Source: Cupriavidus sp. D39 (lineage in GTDB: Bacteria > Pseudomonadota > Gammaproteobacteria > Burkholderiales > Burkholderiaceae). Taken from it: 64,000 bases of DNA. The stretch is taken from NCBI RefSeq assembly GCF_026627925.1, contig NZ_JAPNLE010000009.1, forward strand, positions 3,162,001 through 3,226,000. The letters are read 5' to 3'. Made by a program: the position numbers and the translations under genes. The notes below the pieces were generated by a model that was not told where the DNA came from, did no database searches, and saw nothing but the letters and a program-made list of their open reading frames with translations. This document shows, in pieces, positions 8,749 through 17,599 of the stretch. Numbering within the stretch: the first letter of the stretch is position 1; the number at the start of each line of letters is the position of its first letter.

Positions 8749-9525
8749 GTGACATCCCCCGTGCTCTATCACGCCGCCGAAGGCGTGGCCACCATCACCC
8801 TGAACCGCCCCGACGTGCTCAACGCGCTCAACAGCGCGCTGATGATCGAGCTGCGCGCCGCCGTCGAGCGCGCCGCGCAGGACGAGGCCGTGCGCGCGGT
8901 GGTGCTGACCGCCAATGGCCGCGGCTTTTGCGCGGGCGCCGACCTGGCCGGGCGCGAGCCCGGGCTGCAGGATTCGGGCGCGCTGCTGCGCGAGCGCTAC
9001 CACCCGATCATCCTGGCGCTGCGCAATATGCCCAAGCCTGTCATCACCTCGGTCAACGGCGTAGCGGCCGGCGCAGGCATGAGCCTGGCGCTGGCCGGCG
9101 ACGTGGTGCTGGCCGCGCGCTCGGCATCGTTCCTGCAGGCGTTCTCCAAGATCGGGCTGGTGCCGGATGCCGGCAGCACTTATTTCCTTCCCCGCTACGC
9201 GGGCGAGATGCGGGCGCGCGCGCTCGCCATCCTGGCCGAGAAGATCGACGCGGAAGAAGCGCATCGCATCGGCCTGGTGTGGAAGGTGCATGAGGACGAC
9301 GCCCTGCCGGCCGAGACCGCCAAGCTGGCCGCCCACCTGGCGCAGATGCCCACCTTTGCCTACGGCTTGATCAAGGAAGCGCTCAACGCCAGCCTGGAGA
9401 GCGACCTGCCGGCGCAGCTCGAGCGCGAGGCCACGCTGCAGTCGCGCGCATCGCGCAGCGAGGACTTCAAGGAAGGCGTGGCGGCGTTCCTGGAAAAGCG
9501 CAATCCGGCCTTCAAGGGCCGCTGA
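8749..9525 (+). CDS. Enoyl-CoA hydratase/isomerase family protein (PaaG-like)
   Basis: This 258-residue crotonase-fold enzyme has the conserved start VATITLNRPDVLNALNSAL, the first oxyanion-hole loop GRGFCAGADLAGRE, and the second oxyanion/active-site loop NGVAAGAGMSLALAGD. FSKIGLVPDAGSTYFLPR is the pattern of the PaaG/PaaB-type hydratase-isomerases. The start is GTG 8749 because AAGGAGACTCCA precedes it at correct spacing; an in-frame ATG at 8716 has no such site. It lies 64 bases after the SDR gene in the same direction. The role is probably hydration or double-bond shift of the CoA ester made by the ligase at 9655. The exact substrate is not visible. Confidence 0.87.
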   Translation: MTSPVLYHAAEGVATITLNRPDVLNALNSALMIELRAAVERAAQDEAVRAVVLTANGRGFCAGADLAGREPGLQDSGALLRERYHPIILALRNMPKPVITSVNGVAAGAGMSLALAGDVVLAARSASFLQAFSKIGLVPDAGSTYFLPRYAGEMRARALAILAEKIDAEEAHRIGLVWKVHEDDALPAETAKLAAHLAQMPTFAYGLIKEALNASLESDLPAQLEREATLQSRASRSEDFKEGVAAFLEKRNPAFKGR

Positions 9526-9540
9526 CCGGTTTGCTCCCCG

Positions 9541-9587
9541 TGCCCACTTGTGGGAGAGGGGACGGGGAGAGGGCGGGCGCTCGCAGA
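9541..9587. repeat. Dispersed intergenic repeat, short copy
   Basis: The sequence starts at CCCACTTGTGGGAGAGGGG and continues into GGGGAGAGGGCGGGCGCTCG. It matches the right-hand end of the large repeat at 51216-51580 almost exactly and lies in the 129-base gap between the hydratase and ligase genes. CCCAC-tt-GTGGG forms a small hairpin. Confidence 0.7.
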
Positions 9588-9654
9588 AACGATCCGTCTC
9601 CCGCTATCACCGACTTCGCATCGCACCACGCTTCGAAACCAGGAGACGCGCATC

Positions 9655-11343
9655 ATGCTAGGCCTCATGCAAGACCGTCCGTTGCTGATTTCCTCACTGA
9701 TCGAGTACGCCGCGCAGTACCACCCGCTGCAGGAGATCGTGTCGCGCACGATCGATGGCGGCACGGTGCGCTCCAACTACGCGCAGGTGCACCGCCGCGC
9801 AAAGCGGGTCGCCAGTGCGCTCACCGGACTCGGCGGACTCGGCATCGAGCAAGGCGACCGCGTCGGCACGCTGGCGTGGAACACGCACCGCCACCTGGAG
9901 CTGTACTTTGGCGTGTCGGGCGCGGGCGTGGTGCTGCATACTGTCAATCCCCGCCTGTTCCCCGAGCAGATCGACTACATCATCAATCACGCGGAAGACC
10001 GCGTGCTCTTCTTCGACCCCTGCTTCGCGCGGCTGGTGGCGCAGCTCGCGCCGCGCCTGTCCACCGTCACGCACTACGTGGCGATGACCGATCGCGCCGG
10101 CACCGACGCGCTCGATCTTGCCGGCAAGCTGCCCAACCTGCTGTGCTACGAGGACCTGGTCGAGGCCGGCAGCGAGGACTACGCATGGCCGCAATTCGAC
10201 GAGCGCACTGCGTCGTCGCTTTGCTACACATCGGGCACCACCGGCAACCCCAAGGGCGTGCTGTATTCGCATCGCTCCACCGTGCTGCACAGCCTCAAGG
10301 CCTGCGCGTTCGACACCTTTGGCGTCAACGTGGACAGCGCGATCCTGCTGGTCGTGCCGCTGTTCCACGCCAACGCATGGGGCATGCCCTACGCCTGCGC
10401 CATGACGGGCGCCAAGATGGTATTGCCCGCCCAGCACCTGGATGGCGAAAACGTCTACCGCATGCTGCGCGACGAGCGCGTGACCTTCTCCACCGCGGTG
10501 CCCACGGTGTGGCTGATGCTGTTCCAGTACCTCGACGCGCATCCCGAGATCGATCCGCGCTCGCTCGGGCTCAAGCTCGCCGGCGTGGGCGGCTCGGCCG
10601 CGCCGGCGGCGATGATCGAGCGCTTCGAGCAACAGTTCGGCGCGCGTTTCGTCCAGGGCTGGGGCATGACGGAGACCAGCCCGATCGGCGTGATCAGCAC
10701 CTTGCTGCCCAAGCACCAGGCGCTCGGCACGCAAGACCAGTTGAAGATCAAGCTCAAGCAAGGCCGCGCGCTGTGGGGCGTGGACCTGCGCATTGAGGAC
10801 GACCAGGGCAATGCGCTGCCGCACGACGGCCACGCCTTTGGCCGGCTCAAGGTACGCGGGCCGTGGATCGCCTCCGCGTACTTCAAGGCAGAGCATGACG
10901 CGCTCGACGCCGACGGCTGGTTCGACACCGGCGACGTCGCCAATATCGATGCGGATGGCTATGTGCAGCTGGTGGATCGCGCCAAGGATGTGATCAAGTC
11001 AGGCGGCGAATGGATCTCCTCCATCGACCTTGAAAACGCCACCATGGGCCATTCCGCCGTGGCGGAAGCCGCCGTCGTGGGCGTGCCGCATCCCAAGTGG
11101 CAGGAGCGCCCGCTGCTGGTGGTGGTACGCCGGCCCGGCAAGGACGTGAGCGCCGCCGAACTGCTCGACTATCTCGCGGCGCGCGTCGCCAAATGGTGGG
11201 TGCCCGACGACGTCGCCTTTGTCGATTCGCTGCCTCACACCGCGACCGGCAAGCTGCTCAAGGTGAAGCTGCGGGAACAATTCAAGGACTACGTCCTGCC
11301 TACAGCGCAGGATCCCAATCAAGCAAGGAGCAACGCAACATGA
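9655..11343 (+). CDS. AMP-dependent acyl-CoA synthetase (medium/long-chain fatty acyl-CoA ligase type)
   Basis: This 562-residue ANL-superfamily ligase has the P-loop-like A3 motif [18 protein letters not shown], the A5 motif [11 protein letters not shown], the A7/A8 region [17 protein letters not shown] with [15 protein letters not shown], and the catalytic Lys in the C-terminal [13 protein letters not shown]. It activates a carboxylate to its CoA thioester through an acyl-adenylate. The length and the [14 protein letters not shown] segment match the medium/long-chain FadD-like group often labelled AlkK. ATG 9655 follows CCAGGAGACGCG. Its TGA overlaps the next start (ATGA), showing tight translational coupling with the second hydratase. 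The carboxylic acid used is not evident. Confidence 0.88.
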   Translation: MLGLMQDRPLLISSLIEYAAQYHPLQEIVSRTIDGGTVRSNYAQVHRRAKRVASALTGLGGLGIEQGDRVGTLAWNTHRHLELYFGVSGAGVVLHTVNPRLFPEQIDYIINHAEDRVLFFDPCFARLVAQLAPRLSTVTHYVAMTDRAGTDALDLAGKLPNLLCYEDLVEAGSEDYAWPQFDERTASSLCYTSGTTGNPKGVLYSHRSTVLHSLKACAFDTFGVNVDSAILLVVPLFHANAWGMPYACAMTGAKMVLPAQHLDGENVYRMLRDERVTFSTAVPTVWLMLFQYLDAHPEIDPRSLGLKLAGVGGSAAPAAMIERFEQQFGARFVQGWGMTETSPIGVISTLLPKHQALGTQDQLKIKLKQGRALWGVDLRIEDDQGNALPHDGHAFGRLKVRGPWIASAYFKAEHDALDADGWFDTGDVANIDADGYVQLVDRAKDVIKSGGEWISSIDLENATMGHSAVAEAAVVGVPHPKWQERPLLVVVRRPGKDVSAAELLDYLAARVAKWWVPDDVAFVDSLPHTATGKLLKVKLREQFKDYVLPTAQDPNQARSNAT

Positions 11344-12158
11344 ACACCAGCAGCGAACGCATCGTCCTGACCATCGAAGACGGCGTGGCCGAGGTCAGGC
11401 TCAACCGGCCCGACAAGATGAACGCGCTCGACCCCGCCATGTTCGACGCGCTGATCGACGCCGGCCAGCTTCTCGCGCGCGAGCCGGACTTGCGCGCGGT
11501 GGTGCTATCGGGCGAAGGCCGCGCGTTTTGCGCCGGGCTCGATATGCAGAGCATGGCCGGGCTGGGAGGCGGCCAGGGCGACGCCATCGCCGCAGGCCGG
11601 CTCGCGGCGCGCACCCATGGCATCTCCAACCGCCCGCAGTTTGCCTGCATGGTGTGGCGCGAATTGCCGGTGCCGGTGATTGCCGCCGTGCATGGCGTGG
11701 CCTTCGGCGGCGGCTTGCAGGTCGCGCTCGGCGCGGACCTGCGCTATGTCACCGCGGACACGCGCCTGTCGGTGATGGAGATCAAGTGGGGGCTGGTGCC
11801 CGACATGGCCGGCATGCTGCTGATGCGCGGCCTGGTGCGCCCCGACCGCCTGCGCGAGCTGATCTACAGCGGCCGCATCGTCACCGGCGAAGAAGCCTGC
11901 GCGCTGGGCCTGGCCACTGCCGTGGTGGAAGATCCGCGCGCAGCCGCGCTGGCCACCGCGCGCGATATCGCCGGCCGCAGCCCGGACGCAATCCGCGCCG
12001 CCAAGCGATTGATGCAGGTGAGCGAGCACGGCGACGGCGCCGCCATCCTGCTGGCCGAATCGGTCGAGCAGGACCGGCTGATCGGCGGCGCCAACCAGCG
12101 CGAAGCAGTGATCGCCAATATGGAAAAGCGGGCACCGTCGTTCAAGCCGGCGTCGTAG
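11340..12158 (+). CDS. Enoyl-CoA hydratase/isomerase family protein (second copy)
   Basis: This 272-residue crotonase-superfamily protein has VRLNRPDKMNALDPAMFDAL, the oxyanion loop GRAFCAGLDMQSMAG and a second loop HGVAFGGGLQVALGAD. It contains an insertion (GGGQGDAIAAGRLAARTHGI) between them and the motif VMEIKWGLVPDMAGM. The sequence differs clearly from the hydratase at 8749, so it is not a recent duplicate. The start overlaps the ligase stop by four bases. It is the last gene of the acyl-CoA cassette. The canonical two glutamates of hydratases are not both obvious, so an isomerase or dehydration-type role is equally possible. Confidence 0.85.
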   Translation: MNTSSERIVLTIEDGVAEVRLNRPDKMNALDPAMFDALIDAGQLLAREPDLRAVVLSGEGRAFCAGLDMQSMAGLGGGQGDAIAAGRLAARTHGISNRPQFACMVWRELPVPVIAAVHGVAFGGGLQVALGADLRYVTADTRLSVMEIKWGLVPDMAGMLLMRGLVRPDRLRELIYSGRIVTGEEACALGLATAVVEDPRAAALATARDIAGRSPDAIRAAKRLMQVSEHGDGAAILLAESVEQDRLIGGANQREAVIANMEKRAPSFKPAS

Positions 12159-12202
12159 CGTTGCGTGGCGCCGGGCCGGTTGCTGCGTTGCGTTTTGTGC
12201 GC

Positions 12203-12586
12203 TCAGGCGTCCTGACGCGTCCGCTGGCGCCGCATCCGGCGAAAGAGTGCCACGTAGACCGCCAGGTTGAGCGCCAGCACCACGGCCCCGAGCACGATCT
12301 GGATCTCCCGCGTGAGGCCCTCGGGATAGATCAGCGCCAGCACGTAGTGCTGCACGAAATCCCCGCCGTAGGCCTGCTGCCCCGCGCGCAGGCGCAGCGC
12401 GCTTTCCAGCGGGGTGAGCGGGCAGATCCACCCGCTCCACTCCACCACCACGCCCCACGCCACCGCCGGCAAGTGCAGCCACGCCATGCGCGGCCAGCGC
12501 AGCACCAGCAAACCACCCAGCATCACAAAGACGATAAAGGCGAGGTGAAACAGGACGATGGCGTCCGCGAGCCAGGCTGCCATCAT
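12203..12586 (-). CDS. DUF2784 family small membrane protein
   Basis: This 127-residue inner-membrane protein has three to four hydrophobic helices (LADAIVLFHLAFIVFVMLGG, MAWLHLPAVAWGVVVEWSG, IQIVLGAVVLALNLAVYVAL) and the DUF2784 signature CPLTPLESALRLRAG near the middle. The start is at the ATGATG pair (12586 or 12583), which overlaps the predicted true stop of the LysR gene upstream, so the two form an operon. Function is unknown; the C-terminus is a positively charged tail. Confidence 0.8.
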   Translation of the reverse strand: MMAAWLADAIVLFHLAFIVFVMLGGLLVLRWPRMAWLHLPAVAWGVVVEWSGWICPLTPLESALRLRAGQQAYGGDFVQHYVLALIYPEGLTREIQIVLGAVVLALNLAVYVALFRRMRRQRTRQDA

Positions 12587-12632
12587 CGTCCTTGCCGACC
12601 GGTCCAGTAGCCCGGCACCGCGAACGCCGCCT

Positions 12633-13499
12633 TCAGGTGTTCGATAAAAAGCGGATCTTGGCCGGCACCGGCCGCTGCTGCGGGTACACGGCAAGGATGT
12701 CGTAATCCGGCAGCGCGTACTCGTCCAGCACGGTGATCAACTCGCCGCTCTCCAGCTGCGGCAGGATCTCCCAGGTGGAGCGCCAGCCCAGCCCCAGGCT
12801 CTCGCCGGTCCAGCGATGCAGCAACTCGCCATCGTTGCAATCGAGGTTGCCGCTCACACGCACCGTGACGGTCTTGCCATCCTGCTGGAAGTACCAGCCG
12901 CGCTGCTGGCCGCCCTGCAGGTTGAAGGCCAGGCAGTTATGCTGCGCGAGATCGTCCAACGTCTGTGGCACGCCATGGCGCGCGAAATACGCGGGCGTGC
13001 CGCACACCACCCGCTTGTTGGTCGCCAGCTTGATGGCAACAAAGTTCGGGTCGATGGCCCCGCCGATGCGGATGCCCACGTCATAGCCCTCGCGCACCAG
13101 GTCCACCACGCGATCGGTCAGGTTGAAGGAAATCTGCACCTCGGGATTCGCCGCCAGGAACGCCGGCGCATGCGGCGCCACATGCTTGCGCCCGAACGCC
13201 GCCGGCGCCGACACGATCAGGTGGCCGGTCGCCTTGTGCTTGCCTTCGGCGATCAGCATCTCGGCACGGTCAAGGTCCGCCAGCGCCTTCTTGCACTGCT
13301 CCATGAATGCCGCGCCCTGCTCCGTCACCACGATGCGCCGCGTCGAGCGGTGCAGCAGCTTCACGCCGATGCGCGCCTCCAGCGCATTGATGCGACGCCC
13401 GATCATCACCGGCGTCACCCCTTGCGTCAGCGCGGCGGCAGCCATGCTGCCGTGTTCGACGACGGCGATAAAGGCTTCGATCTGTTTTAGCTTGTCCAT
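12633..13499 (-). CDS. LysR-family regulator with frameshifted C-terminus
   Basis: The HTH lies at residues 1-60 (IEAFIAVVEHGSMAAAALTQ, INALEARIGVKLLHRSTRRI), followed by the co-inducer domain with VSAPAAFGRKHVAP and RVVDLVREGYDVGIRIG, typical of the CrgA/AaeR-like branch. As written the protein stops at 12633 after KIRFLSNT. Adding one base to the A5 run at 12646-12650 (T on the coding strand) restores IRFFIEHLKAAFAVPGYW and moves the stop to 12583, where it overlaps the DUF2784 start. The restored end matches the usual LysR C-terminus, so the truncation is probably a sequence error. The target is unknown. Confidence 0.85.
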   Translation of the reverse strand: MDKLKQIEAFIAVVEHGSMAAAALTQGVTPVMIGRRINALEARIGVKLLHRSTRRIVVTEQGAAFMEQCKKALADLDRAEMLIAEGKHKATGHLIVSAPAAFGRKHVAPHAPAFLAANPEVQISFNLTDRVVDLVREGYDVGIRIGGAIDPNFVAIKLATNKRVVCGTPAYFARHGVPQTLDDLAQHNCLAFNLQGGQQRGWYFQQDGKTVTVRVSGNLDCNDGELLHRWTGESLGLGWRSTWEILPQLESGELITVLDEYALPDYDILAVYPQQRPVPAKIRFLSNT

Positions 13500-13747
13500 G
13501 CTGTGTGTCTCCTGGGCGTCATTGTGGCGCATTTGGAGGCGGGAGGCATGTGCTGGGGGCTATGAGGGCGATTTGGGTGGGGGTATGAGTGGGGAGTGTG
13601 GTTTTGTCTAGCGGGCTTTGATGGTGAACGGTTTGATGGTGTAGTTTTTGCCGTGGGTGGCACGGTCGTTCGATGGCGTGCCATGTGGCATGCGTGACCA
13701 GGCAAGTACTGCCCTGAATCAAGCGCTCAGGCCATTCATCACTGCAC

Positions 13748-14686
13748 TCACCTGCCCGCGCGCACCGCGGGCCGCCCTCGCGGCATGGCTTGCGCGCCGT
13801 GCCGCACCTCCTTGCTGAACTCGGCACAGGCGTGAGTCATCAGGTCTTCCGAGCGGTAGACGAGGAACACGCGGAACTCGGGGAGTTCGTCGCTGATCGG
13901 CAGCCGTGCCAGTGACGAGGGATCGAGCCGCAGCGGGCCGGTGCCGTCGAACACGAAGTCCGACCACATGCTGATCAGGTCGGTGCGCGTGGCGAGTTGC
14001 AGGCCGAGCAGGTTGGAGGCGCTCTGCACCACGCGCTTGGGCATGTCGAGCCGGTGCAGGCGCATCAGGCTGGCGAGCGGGCTGCCGGGGTCGTCGAGCG
14101 GGTCGAGCACGAGCCAGTCGGCGTCGAGCAGGGGACGCAGCCGGCGTACCCGCCGCAGCGGATGGCCGGCGCGCACCGCCAGCGACATGCCGGTGGAAAA
14201 CAGCGGTTCCCACTGAAACGCGCCGGTGCCGGGGCCGCTGTTGGTGGAGATCAGGCCGAGGTCGAGCCGGCCCTCGCGCAGCCCTTCGAGGATCTGTTGC
14301 GGGCGCAGCTCGAAGCCGCGCATGGCGACGTTGGGAAAGCGCTTGCGAAATGCGGCCATGGCGTCGGGCAGCGGGCCGCTGGAGGCCACCGCGGTGAAGC
14401 CGATGTTGAGCTGTGCGTCGGCGTGGCCGCGGATGGCTTCGATGTCTTCCAGCGCATGCCGCAGTTCCTGCTCCACCAGGCTGGCGCGCTTGACCAGCGC
14501 CACGCCGTAGGCGGTGAGGCTGATGCCGCGCACGGAGCGCGACATCAGCGTGACGCCAAGCTCGCGCTCCAGTTCCGCGATCGCCTTGGACAGCGCCGGC
14601 TGCGACACATGAAGGCTGCGCGAGGCTTCGTGGATGCTGCCGTGCTGGGCCACCGCCAGCAGGATGCGTAGTTGCTGCAGCTTCAT
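13748..14686 (-). CDS. LysR-family transcriptional regulator
   Basis: This 312-residue protein has the N-terminal HTH MKLQQLRILLAVAQHGSIHE and VSQPALSKAIAELERELGVT, followed by a linker helix and a co-inducer domain containing LNIGFTAVASSGPLPDAMAA and LREGRLDLGLISTN. This layout resembles the GbpR/CbbR-like LysR branch that senses sugar or aromatic acids. ATG 14686 was chosen because the HTH begins immediately; an extension upstream would be Pro/Gly-rich. The gene is divergent from the MHS transporter/M20 amidohydrolase pair and probably controls it. A 16-bp palindrome at 14825-14840 lies between them. Confidence 0.87.
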   Translation of the reverse strand: MKLQQLRILLAVAQHGSIHEASRSLHVSQPALSKAIAELERELGVTLMSRSVRGISLTAYGVALVKRASLVEQELRHALEDIEAIRGHADAQLNIGFTAVASSGPLPDAMAAFRKRFPNVAMRGFELRPQQILEGLREGRLDLGLISTNSGPGTGAFQWEPLFSTGMSLAVRAGHPLRRVRRLRPLLDADWLVLDPLDDPGSPLASLMRLHRLDMPKRVVQSASNLLGLQLATRTDLISMWSDFVFDGTGPLRLDPSSLARLPISDELPEFRVFLVYRSEDLMTHACAEFSKEVRHGAQAMPRGRPAVRAGR

Positions 14687-14824
14687 CTTTGGCTTCTCCT
14701 TTTCGGGTTTTCCCGGACGCCCCGCAACGGTGCGGCCCGCCCCGGCGCCGTGCGCGAGCGCCGTTGGCGGCACTGCCGCGCGTACCCGGCCCTGCGCCGC
14801 GAATGCCCCATGGCACAAGGGTTC

Positions 14825-14840
14825 TCGGTACTTGTACCGA
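14825..14840. promoter_or_regulatory. Palindromic operator between LysR and MHS genes
   Basis: TCGGTAC-tt-GTACCGA is a perfect 7-bp inverted repeat in the divergent 14687-15023 gap, about 139 bases from the LysR start and 183 from the transporter start. It is the only strong dyad there, so it is a candidate binding site for the adjacent LysR protein. An AT-rich stretch (AAAATATATGATTTTT, about 14891-14906) nearer the transporter may hold its promoter. Confidence 0.45.
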
Positions 14841-15023
14841 TAGCGGCGCAGTCCTGGTTATGACGGCGATGCCATTTGGTTATCAAGATGAAAATATATG
14901 ATTTTTGGCTTGCCGTGTTTGCCTCAATACTTCATCGCCAGGGAGTCCCCACCTTCCCCGCGATGGATGCCAGGCAACCGCCGGTCTCCACGTCCCCCTC
15001 AACCAGTTCGTGGAGAAACCGAC

Positions 15024-16334
15024 ATGAACGATGCCACCCTGCCTGCGGCGCCCTCGCTGGCCCCTTCCCAGGCCGCGCCCGCAAGCCCGGCGCGCCAGAG
15101 CCAGTCCCGCCTGATCGCTGCGTGCTCGATCGGCAATGCGCTGGAAATGTACGACTTCACCGTCTACAGCTTCTTCGCGCTGCTGATCGGCAAGCTGTTC
15201 TTTCCGTCCGACAGCGCATATGGCTCGCTGCTGCTGGCGGTGGCGACCTTCGGCATCGGCTTCGTGATGCGGCCGCTGGGCGGCTTCGTGATCGGCAACT
15301 ACGCTGACCGCCATGGCCGCAAGGCGGCGATGACGCTGACCATCGGCCTGATGGTGCTTGGCACGATGTGCCTGGCCTTCGCCCCGACCTACGCGTTCGC
15401 TGGCTTGTTCGGGCCGGTGATGATCGTGGCCGGGCGCCTGCTGCAGGGCTTTTCCCTGGGTGGCGAGATTGGCGCTTCCACCGCCATGCTGATGGAGGCC
15501 GGCGGCCTCAAGGGCCGTGGCTTTCGCGTCAGCTGGCAGCTCGGCAGCCAGGGCATCGCGGCGACGCTGGGCGCGCTTACGGCAGCCATCCTTTATGGCG
15601 TGCTGCCGCAGGCTTCGCTGGAAAGCTGGGGCTGGCGCGTGCCCTTCGTGCTGGGCCTGCTGATCGCGCCGGTGGGGCTGTATATCCGCTCTCACCTGGA
15701 CGAGACGCACACGGCCGAGGCGCATGCGCCGAGCCCGCTCGGCACGCTGTTCCGCGAGCATGGCGGCACCGTGGTCAAGGGCATCCTGACCATTATCGGC
15801 GGCACGGTCGCCACCTATCTGGTGGTTTATTTCATGCCCACCTACATGATCCGCGAACTGCATCTGCCGCCGTCGCTGTCGCTGCTGTCGGGCTGCGTGA
15901 CGGGTGTGGTGTGCCTGGTGATGTCGCTGGTGGCCGGCACCCTGGCCGACCGTCTGCCGCGACGCAAGCCGCTGGTGCTGGGCTCGATGGCCTTTACGCT
16001 GGTGTGCCTCTATCCGGCGTTCTGGCTGATGACCCATTACCCGAGCGTGCCGCTGGTGCTGTCGCTGTCCGCTCTGCTGACCGCCAGTGTCTACCTGGGC
16101 TCCACGCCGATGCTGCTGATGATGATGGAGCTCCTGCCGGCCAACGTGCGCGCCAGCGGCCTGTCGGTGATCTACGCGGTGGGCGTGACGGTGTTCGGCG
16201 GCTCCTGCCAGTTCATCGTCACCTGGATGCTGGCCAAGACCGGCAACCCGATGGCGCCCGCCTTCTACATGATGGCCTGCGGTGCCGTGACCATCCTGGC
16301 AGTGCTGACGATCCGTGAAAACCAGGAGCATTGA
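15024..16334 (+). CDS. MFS transporter, metabolite:H+ symporter (MHS) family
   Basis: This 436-residue polytopic inner-membrane protein has about 12 helices. MHS hallmarks are the N-terminal GNALEMYDFTVYSFFALLIG, the A-loop IGNYADRHGRKAAM after helix 2, and RLLQGFSLGGEIGASTAML in helix 4. Members import citrate, alpha-ketoglutarate, proline/betaine or related carboxylates with protons. It is followed after 53 bases by an M20 amidohydrolase and is divergent from a LysR gene, so it probably brings in the N-acyl or peptide-like substrate of that hydrolase. The start ATG 15024 has TGGAGAAACC upstream. The precise solute is unknown. Confidence 0.87.
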   Translation: MNDATLPAAPSLAPSQAAPASPARQSQSRLIAACSIGNALEMYDFTVYSFFALLIGKLFFPSDSAYGSLLLAVATFGIGFVMRPLGGFVIGNYADRHGRKAAMTLTIGLMVLGTMCLAFAPTYAFAGLFGPVMIVAGRLLQGFSLGGEIGASTAMLMEAGGLKGRGFRVSWQLGSQGIAATLGALTAAILYGVLPQASLESWGWRVPFVLGLLIAPVGLYIRSHLDETHTAEAHAPSPLGTLFREHGGTVVKGILTIIGGTVATYLVVYFMPTYMIRELHLPPSLSLLSGCVTGVVCLVMSLVAGTLADRLPRRKPLVLGSMAFTLVCLYPAFWLMTHYPSVPLVLSLSALLTASVYLGSTPMLLMMMELLPANVRASGLSVIYAVGVTVFGGSCQFIVTWMLAKTGNPMAPAFYMMACGAVTILAVLTIRENQEH

Positions 16335-16387
16335 GCGCTCCCTCCTCGACCTGGCCAGCCTGGCCAACTGCAGCAAAGGATAAAGAC

Positions 16388-17599
16388 ATGACCCGCGAAC
16401 CTACCCTGACGCCCTTCCAGTTGCTGCCGCACCTGCTGCCGGCGATCCAGATCGATGCCGAGACCTTTATCGGCATCCGCCGCCAGATCCACGCCCAGCC
16501 CGAACTCGGCTTCGAGGTCGGCGCCACCAGCAAGCTGGTGGCCACCCTGCTGGAGAGCTGGGGCTACGAGGTGCACACCGGCATCGGCAAGAGCGGCGTG
16601 GTGGGGCAGTTGAAGCTGGGCAGCGGCAAGCGCCGCCTGGGCATCCGCGCCGACATGGATGCGTTGCCTGTCGTCGAGGCTACGGGCCTGCCGTACGCCA
16701 GCAAGGTCCCCGGCAAGATGCATGCGTGCGGCCACGACGGCCACACCGCCATCCTGCTGGCCGCCGCCAAGGCGCTGGCGGACAGCCGCGATTTCGACGG
16801 CACCCTCAACCTGATCTTCCAGCCCGACGAGGAAAACCTCTGCGGCGCGCGCGCGATGATCGAGGATGGCCTGTTCGAGCGTTTCCCGTGCGATGCCGTG
16901 TTCGCCTTGCACAACATGCCGGGCGTGCCGGCCGGCACCTTCCGCGTGCTGCCCGGCCCGGTGAGCCTGTCGTCCGACGTGGCCGACGTGACCATCAAGG
17001 GCGTGGGCGGGCACGGCGCCATGCCGCACCGCGCGCGCGATCCGATCGCGGCGTCGGCGGCCATCGTCACCGCGCTGCAAACGGTGGTGGCGCGCAATGT
17101 GGCGCCCGACGATACGGCGGTGCTGTCGGTGGGCTTTATCCGTGGCGGCGCAACGCACAACGTGATTCCGGAATCGGTCACGCTGGGCCTGAACGTACGC
17201 GCGGCGCGCCCTGAGACGCGCGCGCTGGTGGAGCAGCGCATCCGCGAGATCGTCAGCCTGACCGCGCAGGCGCACGGCGTAGAAGCGCACATCGACTATC
17301 GCCAGCTGACGCCGCCGATGGTCAACACGGAGGCCGAAACAACGCTGGCGCAGCAGGTTTGCGCCGAGTTGGTCGGCGCCGACAAAGTCGTGACGCAAGC
17401 GCCCAAGGGCCTGAACGGCAGCGAGGACTTTGCGTGGATGCTGAACGAGGTGCCGGGTTGCTACCTGATCCTGGGCAACGGCGAAGGCGAGTTCGGCGGC
17501 TGCATGGTGCACAACCCGGGCTACGACTTCAACGACCAGGTGCTGCCGCTGGGCGCGGCTTGCTGGGTCCGGCTGGCGCAGACTTACCTGGCGGGCTGA
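16388..17599 (+). CDS. M20 family amidohydrolase (hippurate hydrolase / IAA-amino acid hydrolase type)
   Basis: This 403-residue zinc hydrolase has the M20D subfamily motifs RRQIHAQPELGFE, GIRADMDALPVVE, MHACGHDGHTAILLAAA (metal-binding Cys and His), and FQPDEENLCGARAMIEDG with catalytic Glu. The lid segment is GVGGHGAMPHRARDPIA and the terminal ligand region LNGSEDFAWMLNEVPG. The family cleaves N-acyl amino acids such as hippurate or indole-acetyl conjugates. ATG 16388 follows AAAGGATAAAGAC. It lies in the unit headed by the MHS transporter and overlaps the end of the convergent unknown membrane-protein gene by 16 bases. Confidence 0.87.
   Translation: MTREPTLTPFQLLPHLLPAIQIDAETFIGIRRQIHAQPELGFEVGATSKLVATLLESWGYEVHTGIGKSGVVGQLKLGSGKRRLGIRADMDALPVVEATGLPYASKVPGKMHACGHDGHTAILLAAAKALADSRDFDGTLNLIFQPDEENLCGARAMIEDGLFERFPCDAVFALHNMPGVPAGTFRVLPGPVSLSSDVADVTIKGVGGHGAMPHRARDPIAASAAIVTALQTVVARNVAPDDTAVLSVGFIRGGATHNVIPESVTLGLNVRAARPETRALVEQRIREIVSLTAQAHGVEAHIDYRQLTPPMVNTEAETTLAQQVCAELVGADKVVTQAPKGLNGSEDFAWMLNEVPGCYLILGNGEGEFGGCMVHNPGYDFNDQVLPLGAACWVRLAQTYLAG

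Noticed and set aside
13679..13690. TGCCA-tg-TGGCA dyad in the gap between two LysR genes
   Set aside because: Short arms and a distance of about 180 bases from the nearest start make an operator call too weak to list.
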